A model generated the notes under the pieces. It saw only the letters and a program-made list of their open reading frames with translations, was not told the DNA's origin and did not search any database. Shown one piece after another: positions 1-4,987 of a stretch of 11,396 bases of DNA. How positions within the stretch are numbered: the stretch's first letter is position 1; the number at the start of each line of letters is the position of its first letter. Made by a program: the position numbers and the translations under genes. The stretch is from JBBSHJ01 sp038253135 (lineage in GTDB: Bacteria > Actinomycetota > Actinomycetes > Mycobacteriales > QHCD01), in assembly GCA_038253135.1 (NCBI GenBank), contig JBBSHJ010000102.1, forward strand, positions 1 to 11,396, in the 5' to 3' direction.

Positions 1-7
1 AACGCAT

Positions 8-141
8 CTCGGTCACTGTGCCATCTCGGTCACTGTGCCATCTCGGTCACTGTGCCATCTCGGTCACTGTGCCATCTCGGTCACTGTGCCATCTCGGTCA
101 CTGTGCCATCTCGGTCACTGTGCCATCTCGGTCATTGTGCC
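8..141. repeat. 17-bp tandem repeat array downstream of the sortase gene
   Basis: Seven perfect head-to-tail copies of CTCGGTCACTGTGCCAT fill 8-126. An eighth, diverged partial copy (127-141, with CATTG in place of CACTG) contains the sortase stop codon. On the minus strand each unit reads ATGGCACAGTGACCGAG. It therefore carries ATG-GCA-CAG-TGA, and because 17 is not a multiple of three, TGA falls in every minus-strand frame within 51 bp. The plus strand has no stop in any frame through the array. The last sortase codons (GCA CAA TGA) match the repeat apart from one base, so the array may have grown from the gene end. There are no spacers, so it is not CRISPR. Its role is unknown; candidates are a variable-number repeat, protein-binding iterons, or the end of an element beyond the window. 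Confidence 0.95.
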
Positions 142-971
142 CCGGCACCGGTGCCGGGAGGTATGAGGCGCGCGTAAGCCACGAAGTTGCTCAGGTAGCT
201 GCCGGCCTGCTCGTCGAAGTCGCCGGTGCAGGTGATGATCCGAAGCTCCGGGCGCCGGGTGGGTTCGTAGACCGAGCCGGCGGGAAACTTCGACTTCAGG
301 TAGGTCCCGATGCGGTAGACGACGAAGGTTGCCGTGCTGCCGTCGACCCGTTTGACGTTGACCTTGTCGCCGGTCTTCAGCTTGTCCAGGTGGAAGAAGA
401 CCGCCGGGCCCTTGTAGTTGTCGACGTGCCCGACGATCAGCGCCGGGGGGCCGTCGGCGTCGCCCGGGTAGGAGCCGTTGCTGTACCACCCGGCCTGGCT
501 GTAGTCCGTCGGCACCTGCAGGCTGCCATCCGCGTTGAGTCCGAGGTCGATCAGCGTGCTGGAGATGTGGACCGCCGGAATGGAGACCGCGGCCGGTCGG
601 ATGTGCACCAGCCCGATGAGGGCCGGGTCGGGCTTGGCGACCGGCGGGAGGGTCTTCGCCGGGGGCCTGCCTACTCGCGCCGGCACCCGCGTCGTACCGC
701 TCGCGGACGCCGGCCCAGGTGCCGCCGGCCCAGGTGCCGCCGGCGCTCTGCCGGTGGCGACCGGGGCCTGGATCACCCGGACGATTCGAGCCGGGCGATC
801 GCCATTCAGTTGCTGCGTGACGACGATGGTCGCGACGATGCCGATGACCAGCCCAATCGCGACGAAGAGCACCGACTCGGTACGACGCTGCGTCGTACCG
901 CGGTCCCCCCGAGAGCGGGACGACGGCTCGGTGGGCCCGCGCTCCGGCTCGGCGGGCGGCGTCTCGGTCAT
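132..971 (-). CDS. Class F sortase (membrane-anchored transpeptidase)
   Basis: The 279-aa protein is predicted to cleave a sorting signal in an exported protein and transfer it to an amino nucleophile at the cell surface. A basic, Ser/Pro-rich cytoplasmic N-terminus (1-33) is followed by one membrane helix (about 34-53). A Pro/Ala-rich linker (about 69-112) holds a small duplicated PAAPG. The sortase fold fills about 118-270. The sortase catalytic triad is visible: His182 in IVGHVDN, Cys248 in IITCTGDFD, and Arg268 in FVAYARL. The spacing and the ITCTGDFD signature fit actinobacterial class F rather than A or E. The ATG at 971 has AGGAG eight bases upstream. The gene follows the DUF4331 gene on the same strand, about 100 bp downstream and across a strong hairpin, so that protein is the obvious candidate substrate. 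The stop codon lies inside the first diverged copy of the 17-bp array. Confidence 0.93.
   Translation of the reverse strand: MTETPPAEPERGPTEPSSRSRGDRGTTQRRTESVLFVAIGLVIGIVATIVVTQQLNGDRPARIVRVIQAPVATGRAPAAPGPAAPGPASASGTTRVPARVGRPPAKTLPPVAKPDPALIGLVHIRPAAVSIPAVHISSTLIDLGLNADGSLQVPTDYSQAGWYSNGSYPGDADGPPALIVGHVDNYKGPAVFFHLDKLKTGDKVNVKRVDGSTATFVVYRIGTYLKSKFPAGSVYEPTRRPELRIITCTGDFDEQAGSYLSNFVAYARLIPPGTGAGAQ
878..900. repeat. 23-bp perfect palindrome inside the sortase gene
   Basis: CGGTACGACGC (878-888) and GCGTCGTACCG (890-900) are perfect reverse complements around a single T. They lie in the cytoplasmic N-terminal coding region (residues about 24-31, RGTTQRRT). The same 11-mer also occurs at 689-699, 3615-3625 and 4890-4900, so it is a recurrent word in this DNA. 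Confidence 0.8.
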
Positions 972-1005
972 CGGGCGGCTCCTACCTCGTCAGCGGCAGA
1001 TGCGG

Positions 1006-1055
1006 CCGGACCGCGGGACGGGTGGCCGGGGAGGCCACCGCGTCCGGCGGTCCGG
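1006..1055 (-). terminator. Strong intercistronic hairpin between DUF4331 and sortase genes
   Basis: The 50 nt fold into one near-continuous stem. Positions 1006-1014 pair with 1047-1055 (9 bp), 1016-1020 with 1041-1045 (5 bp) and 1021-1027 with 1033-1039 (7 bp). There is one mismatch (1015/1046), one bulged base (1040) and a 5-nt loop (1028-1032). That gives 21 pairs, nearly all G-C. In the minus-strand transcript it begins 16 nt after the DUF4331 stop codon and ends about 35 nt before the sortase start. No U-tract follows, which is common for actinobacterial terminators. It may be a partial terminator that lowers sortase relative to substrate, or a 3' mRNA stabiliser. The pairing is seen directly; the function is inferred. 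Confidence 0.75.
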
Positions 1056-1071
1056 ATGATGCGCGTGTCGC

Positions 1072-2712
1072 TCAGACGGTTTCGGTGCCGATCGACGCCG
1101 CGCCGCTTCGACGCTGGCGGCGTCGCATCAGCACGATTCCCGATCCGAGCAGGACGACGGCGGCCAGACCCGTGGTGAGGGGCAGGGCCGGGGAGCCGTT
1201 CGCGTGCGCGGAGGTGCCGCCCGCACCGGTGTTCACCGGGCCACCGGGCATCGCCCCGCCCTCGGGGTTGGTCCCGCCGTTGACCGCGCTGTCGTGCGGC
1301 AGTGCGACGTACGGGAACGAGGACGAGAAGGGTACGTCGTTGGCGTTGACGCCGTCACCGGCGGCCAGGGCCGGCACGATCTTGCCCGTCTGCGCCGCGC
1401 CCTCCAGGGCCTGGATCTCGATGTCGACGACGTCATCGGCGGGTCGGCGACCGTTCGGGAAGCCCTGCAGGTCGCCGGCGAGAACGCCGAGCCGGTTCGG
1501 CTTGGCGGTCACGGGCACCGCCATGTTCAGCCGCAACTCCTCAGCCGGCACGAACGAACTCTTGTTCACGTCCTTGTTCAGCAGCTGGGAGTTCAGGTCC
1601 GCCTTGATCGGTCCGCCGGAGTTCTTGCTGATCCCGGTCAGGAAGATCTCCTGCAGATCCTTGCGCGGTGTCTTCGGTGCCGGGATGCCGTAGATCGACT
1701 CGATCAGCTTCGGCACCTCCGGGTCGAGGACCCGCTGCACTACCGGCGCGATCGTGTGGTCCTTGTCCGGCGTCAGGGAGTTGAAGGCGTCCTTCAGACC
1801 GGTTGGTACGACGACCTCGTTTACCAACGGATTGCCCAGTCGGGACACCTGGACGTAGTCGCCGGTCGGGCTGGCCTTGCCCGGTGTGAGCTGCATGCTC
1901 TGCTGCTCGGTCGAGCTCCACACGCCGATGACCGGATTTCGGCTCGAATCACCGTTCAACGCGAGCGCGCTCTTCGGCACCTGCAGCGCGATCGTGTTGA
2001 CGTTGTAGCCGGACAGCGTGTTCTGCCCGGACTCCTTGAGGTTGGCGCCGTAGAGCAGGTCGAACACCCTGAGGTCGAGGAAGAACGGGTCATCGGCCTG
2101 ACCGGCGAACGACTTGCCACCCCCCGACAGCGAGGTGATGGACTGGGCGCGCAACTTCGCGTAATCGGGCATCGACGCCGGTCCGACGTCCGACGGCGCG
2201 ACGGCCGCGTCGCTGAGCAGCGTGGTGGTGCCGCTGTCGGTGATCTTCTGCAACGTGTAGGTCTGCCTGAAAAGAAGGTGCGGGTCGTCGAGAGAATTCA
2301 CCGGGCCGTTGTTGTAGAGGAACGTGCTCGTTCCCCGGCTGTCATGTGTGGTGAAGGTCCACCGATAGGTGATGTTCGAGATGCCGTCCCCGTCACTGTC
2401 GACATTGATGTCGTAGTGCGCGCCCGGCTGGAACGGATAGAAATTCGGTCCGCCGTTGGGCTCCTCGAACGGAATCCAGTTGGCGATCAATGTCACCGAA
2501 TTCGGGTCGTCGGGGCTGACGAACGAATACACGTCGGTGTTGTCCACCTGCGGCATTCCCGCGATGAGCGGGGCTTCGCGGTGGCTCGACGCTCCGGCCG
2601 AGCCTGGGCCCAGGCCCACTACCGCGCTGACGAGAGCGGTGGCTCCCGCAGCCGTCAACGCGAGGCTTCGTCGCAGGGCACGTCCACTGCGACGCCGAGA
2701 TCCTGCTGTCAT
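1072..2712 (-). CDS. Secreted DUF4331 protein with C-terminal sorting-like tail
   Basis: The 546-aa protein belongs to the DUF4331 family, whose biochemical role is not known. A signal peptide (basic MTAGSRRRSGRALRRS, then a hydrophobic core to about residue 37) ends near SAGASSHREAP. The SHREAP motif (43-48) is the characteristic start of mature DUF4331 proteins, followed by DNTDVYSFVSPDDP (57-70). The domain runs to about residue 470. A Gly/Asn/Pro-rich spacer (about 480-507) leads to LPLTTG (510-515), a hydrophobic stretch (516-529) and RRRQRR (530-535). This has the layout of a cell-wall sorting signal, although LPLTTG carries one residue more than LPxTG. The ATG at 2712 is chosen because AAGGGA lies seven bases upstream and the signal peptide starts there; an upstream in-frame ATG at 2955 adds 81 non-homologous-looking residues. 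The class F sortase gene follows directly. Confidence 0.9.
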   Translation of the reverse strand: MTAGSRRRSGRALRRSLALTAAGATALVSAVVGLGPGSAGASSHREAPLIAGMPQVDNTDVYSFVSPDDPNSVTLIANWIPFEEPNGGPNFYPFQPGAHYDINVDSDGDGISNITYRWTFTTHDSRGTSTFLYNNGPVNSLDDPHLLFRQTYTLQKITDSGTTTLLSDAAVAPSDVGPASMPDYAKLRAQSITSLSGGGKSFAGQADDPFFLDLRVFDLLYGANLKESGQNTLSGYNVNTIALQVPKSALALNGDSSRNPVIGVWSSTEQQSMQLTPGKASPTGDYVQVSRLGNPLVNEVVVPTGLKDAFNSLTPDKDHTIAPVVQRVLDPEVPKLIESIYGIPAPKTPRKDLQEIFLTGISKNSGGPIKADLNSQLLNKDVNKSSFVPAEELRLNMAVPVTAKPNRLGVLAGDLQGFPNGRRPADDVVDIEIQALEGAAQTGKIVPALAAGDGVNANDVPFSSSFPYVALPHDSAVNGGTNPEGGAMPGGPVNTGAGGTSAHANGSPALPLTTGLAAVVLLGSGIVLMRRRQRRSGAASIGTETV

Positions 2713-3012
2713 GTCTTGATCCCTTCGGCTGCCCGCCCGGTGGCGGGAGACGGTCTTGAGTCCGTATACGTTTCCGAAGCCACCCTGGATCAGCGTTGCG
2801 CCGCAGAGGCCTTGAGCCACCTGGTGGCCGACCGCCGTGGCATTTAGCGGTTCGGCGAAGCAAAGAGTACGCGGAGCCGGGCGGATTGCAAGACCCCAGT
2901 CGCACCACCCGTCACAGTGGTTACGGCGCGTAATCCGTGCGGAAAAGCTTTCCACCCGACGGTGTGATCGAAATCAGCTCCTACTCGGAGTCGGGACGCG
3001 GTCCGGCCGGTC
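2713..3012 (-). other. 300-bp gap upstream of DUF4331, no gene seen
   Basis: No convincing coding sequence lies here. Besides the ECF-like promoter near 2750-2775, the minus strand carries TTGCAA (2891-2886), a 16-bp spacer and TACTCT (2869-2864), a weak housekeeping-type promoter candidate with a leader of about 150 nt. An inverted repeat TTACG-gcg-CGTAA occupies 2921-2933 and could be an operator. GGAAA-agc-TTTCC lies at 2941-2953. No clear terminator follows the kinase gene; only a 4-bp CTCC/GGAG hairpin is visible just after its stop. Confidence 0.5.
2748..2775 (-). promoter_or_regulatory. ECF-sigma-like promoter for the DUF4331-sortase genes
   Basis: On the minus strand GGAAAC (2775-2770) is separated by 17 bp from CGTCT (2752-2748). 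This fits the general extracytoplasmic-function sigma pattern of a GGAAC-type -35 and a CGTC-type -10. Transcription would begin near 2740, giving a leader of about 30 nt ending in the AAGGGA ribosome-binding site. Control by an envelope-stress sigma factor would suit a surface protein and its sortase. No sigma factor gene is in the window, and short motifs of this kind also occur by chance. Confidence 0.45.
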
Positions 3013-3936
3013 TCAGCTCCGCCGCCCGACCACGACCAGGTGAGGATCGACCTCGGCGAGCTCGGCGAGGAAGCGGACCTTGTCGGCGAACGCCCTCAGC
3101 GCCTCGTCAGGGATCCGGTCGACGACTCCAAGGAGGTGATCGACGGCCCAGCCGAGCCGCACCGTGTTGGAGAGCGCCATCGAGCGGCGTACGACGTCGA
3201 GGTCGCCCGGCCAGCCGGCGTCGGCGAGCGCCGAGCAATAGGCCGTCTCGAGCGCCGTCCAGAGCTCCGGGAGCGGCAGCCCGAGCTGATCGCAGGCATC
3301 GACGGCGAGGTGGCCGACATCGTGACCGATCGGTCCCCAACCGGGGTAGGCCCAGTCGATGATCACGACGTCGTCGCCGACCGTGCCGATATTGGCGTGG
3401 TGAAAGTCGAAATGGGTCAGGACCGCCGGGAATTCGGCGAGCCTACGGCGTACCACGCCCGGGTCGGTCGCTCGGCGCTCGATCGCGGCGCGCACGGCCG
3501 GGTCCAGGCCGCGGGCAAGTGCCGTCCCCCACCCGGGATGATCCAGCGTGCGGGCGTTGTCGAGACGGTGACGGGCCACGTGCGTCGGGATCCAGTCGCG
3601 CGCCAGCCAGCCATGCGTCGTACCGGCATTGACGACCTGCCAATGGGCCAGCCCGACCGCGGCGCGCTCGAACACGGACAGGGAAAGGGCCGGAATATCA
3701 ACGGATTCGAGCCATATATCGCGGCAACCGTCGTGATCGTCGACGGCGAGGCAATGCGCCGCCCGGGCATCGGCCGGCCACCCTGCCACCGCGAGGTCTG
3801 ACTCGTAGAACGTGGCCTCACGACCCCACCACTGCGGGTCGTCGGGGTCGCTGTAGCACCGCCACGCGGGATTGTCGCCCAGGTGTTCGGGGCCGGTGCG
3901 CTTGACGATCACCGACGGCCGGCGCAAAAGCGCCAC
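3013..3936 (-). CDS. Aminoglycoside-phosphotransferase-family kinase, probably frameshifted at its N-terminus
   Basis: The open frame encodes 307 aa of an APH/choline-kinase-like fold. Family members phosphorylate small hydroxylated molecules with ATP; the substrate here cannot be told, and antibiotic resistance should not be assumed. Visible residues are Lys12 in VIVKRTG (candidate nucleotide-binding lysine), Glu40 in WGREATFYES, the catalytic-loop signature HFDFHHAN (His175, Asp177, Asn182) and metal-binding Asp194 in VIIDWAYPGW. The first available start is GTG at 3936, only about 11 residues before the lysine strand, so most of the N-lobe and its glycine-rich loop are missing from this frame. 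The missing part is found just upstream in another frame (3937-4061). The minus-strand order is methyltransferase, then this gene, then DUF4331. It is either a pseudogene, a recent frameshift or an assembly error. Confidence 0.8.
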   Translation of the reverse strand: MALLRRPSVIVKRTGPEHLGDNPAWRCYSDPDDPQWWGREATFYESDLAVAGWPADARAAHCLAVDDHDGCRDIWLESVDIPALSLSVFERAAVGLAHWQVVNAGTTHGWLARDWIPTHVARHRLDNARTLDHPGWGTALARGLDPAVRAAIERRATDPGVVRRRLAEFPAVLTHFDFHHANIGTVGDDVVIIDWAYPGWGPIGHDVGHLAVDACDQLGLPLPELWTALETAYCSALADAGWPGDLDVVRRSMALSNTVRLGWAVDHLLGVVDRIPDEALRAFADKVRFLAELAEVDPHLVVVGRRS

Positions 3937-4061
3937 ATCCCGCCGTTGGGGTAGCCGCCCTCGTTGCCCATCCGGTCAGCGGCCCACGGTCCGACCGCCG
4001 CAGGCAGCTGGTCGAGAACGGCGTGCGGCGGTGTCGTGCGGATCGGCCCGAACCGCGACAC
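3937..4061 (-). pseudogene. Detached N-lobe segment of the phosphotransferase (other frame)
   Basis: Reading from GTG at 4061, one base after the methyltransferase TAG, this frame gives a helix-like segment VLDQLPAAVGPWAADRM, then EGGYPNGGMWRF, and stops at 3909-3911 shortly after the kinase frame opens. The glycine-rich GGYPNGGMWRF followed by the SVIVKRTG strand of the next frame is what an APH N-lobe needs. One extra T in the T4 run (AAAA at 3926-3929 on the plus strand) would join the frames as MWRFLRRPSVIVKR, giving a kinase of about 350 aa that is closely coupled to the methyltransferase. The T run is the loop of a perfect GGCGC/GCGCC hairpin (3921-3934), a plausible spot for a slip or a sequencing error. 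Confidence 0.6.
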
Positions 4062-4062
4062 G

Positions 4063-4719
4063 CTACTTCTTGCGGGCGATCGTGACGCCGTCGGCAATGG
4101 CCACCATCGTCGCCTCGACCCGGTCGTCGGCGATGATGCGGTCGTTGAGCTCGCGGATCGCCACGGTGCCGTCGCTCTGGTCCGAGTCGTCGATGACCCG
4201 CTCGTGAAAGAGCACGTTGTCGACGAGGATCACGCCGCCGGGGTTGACCCTGGGCACGATCTCCTCCCAGTACGCCGGGTAACTCGGCTTGTCCGCGTCG
4301 ATGAAGGCGAGGTCGTACGCCGGCTGCTTCGGCAGCGCGCGCAGGGTGTCGAGCGCGGGACCGATCTGGAGCTCGATCCGGTCGGCCACCCCTGCCGCGG
4401 CCCAATGCTTGCGGGCGATGGCGGTCCACTCCTCGCTCACGTCGCAGCACAGCATCCGGCCCTCCGCACCGAGGCCGCGGGCGATGCACAGCGCGGAGAA
4501 TCCGGTGAAGGTGCCGAGCTCGATCGCCGTCTTGGCGCCGGTCAGCTTGGTGATCAGGCTCAGGAAGGCGCCTTCGTCGGGCGAGATCTGCAACCCCGCG
4601 GGGTCACCGAGCGCCTCGGTCTCGGCGATCAACGCGGCCTGCTGCTCGTCCGGCGCGGAGCCGTGCGCGATCAGGTAGGCGAACAGGTCGTCGGTCAGCG
4701 GCGTCGGTTTGGGGGCCAT
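4063..4719 (-). CDS. Class I SAM-dependent O-methyltransferase (CCoAOMT-like, Methyltransf_3)
   Basis: This 218-aa protein is a typical-length bacterial member of the caffeoyl-CoA/catechol O-methyltransferase-like family. Such enzymes move a methyl group from S-adenosylmethionine to a hydroxyl, usually with a divalent metal. It has the SAM-binding motif IELGTFTGFS (66-75), acidic Asp93 at the end of the next strand (CCDVSEEW), and the metal ligands Asp141 in FIDADK plus Asp167-Asn168 in VDNVL. The protein appears cytoplasmic, with no signal peptide. The substrate is unknown. The ATG at 4719 starts MAPKPTPLTDDLFAYL, which fits the family N-terminus; the frame is open further upstream but only across the antiporter gene. 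TAGGG lies nine bases upstream as a possible ribosome-binding site, and TAGGGT at that position could instead be a -10 element of a nearly leaderless transcript. Confidence 0.9.
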   Translation of the reverse strand: MAPKPTPLTDDLFAYLIAHGSAPDEQQAALIAETEALGDPAGLQISPDEGAFLSLITKLTGAKTAIELGTFTGFSALCIARGLGAEGRMLCCDVSEEWTAIARKHWAAAGVADRIELQIGPALDTLRALPKQPAYDLAFIDADKPSYPAYWEEIVPRVNPGGVILVDNVLFHERVIDDSDQSDGTVAIRELNDRIIADDRVEATMVAIADGVTIARKK

Positions 4720-4987
4720 GGGGGTGACCCTACTTTCCGCCGCACGGATGTGACTTGCCGCCTCCCTCCGTCGCCGGTAAGCGCTTTCCGACGACGGCAG
4801 AAGGCGGCAAGTGGGAGGAGTTGCGCCAGATGTGCCGGCGCGGAGCCGTATCGAGCAACGGCGGCGCCGGACCGATAGGGTCGGGCACGCGGTACGACGC
4901 GCGAGCGCACGGCGTACCGCTGGCGTGCCGGGAAGTCTGGTCGGCGTACGGAATCGTGCTGTCCCGCGAGCCGATCGGAGCGCCCCG
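4720..4987. promoter_or_regulatory. Divergent intergenic region between methyltransferase and antiporter
   Basis: This gap must hold the promoters for both directions. The left part contains the 60-bp palindrome (4753-4812). TAGGGT-like -10 candidates occur for both strands: plus strand in GATAGGGTCG near 4876-4881, and minus strand just before the methyltransferase start. Neither has a good -35. A short plus-strand frame (4830-5015) has GGGAGGAG nine bases before its ATG and overlaps the antiporter start, but its translation looks like no known protein and I do not call it a gene. One copy of the word CGGTACGACGC lies at 4890-4900. Confidence 0.5.
4753..4812. repeat. 60-bp imperfect palindrome with LacI-operator-like core
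   Basis: The whole stretch is symmetric about 4782/4783. Of 30 opposed base pairs, 25 match. The outer arms are perfect over 11 bp (ACTTGCCGCCT at 4753-4763, AGGCGGCAAGT at 4802-4812). Next come CCGTCG/CGACGG (4768-4773 and 4792-4797) and CGG/CCG, and the centre is AAGCGCTT (4779-4786). The core GGTAAGCGCTTTCC resembles LacI-family operators with a central CG. It lies between the divergent methyltransferase and antiporter genes, 33 bp from the former start. It may be an operator, a cruciform-forming site, or a small dispersed palindromic element. No LacI-type regulator is in the window. Confidence 0.85.

Noticed and set aside
8..141. CRISPR array
   Set aside because: Units are directly adjacent with no spacers, and 17 bp is too short for a CRISPR repeat. 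No cas gene is present.
18..1178. Long plus-strand frame (386 aa) across the array and sortase
   Set aside because: It is open only because the 17-bp unit has no plus-strand stops and the sortase codons are GC-rich. It lies antisense to a sortase with an intact catalytic triad.
2713..2955. Upstream ATG (2955) for the DUF4331 gene
   Set aside because: The added 81 residues precede a normal signal peptide and would bury it. A good ribosome-binding site marks 2712.
3013..3936. Calling the kinase an aminoglycoside resistance gene
   Set aside because: The fold is shared by many kinases with different substrates, the N-lobe is out of frame, and nothing in the sequence shows antibiotic specificity.
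4811..4987. Earlier start for the antiporter
   Set aside because: The extra 59 residues are Arg/Ala-rich with no family resemblance. GGAG before TTG 4988 and the first membrane segment fit better.
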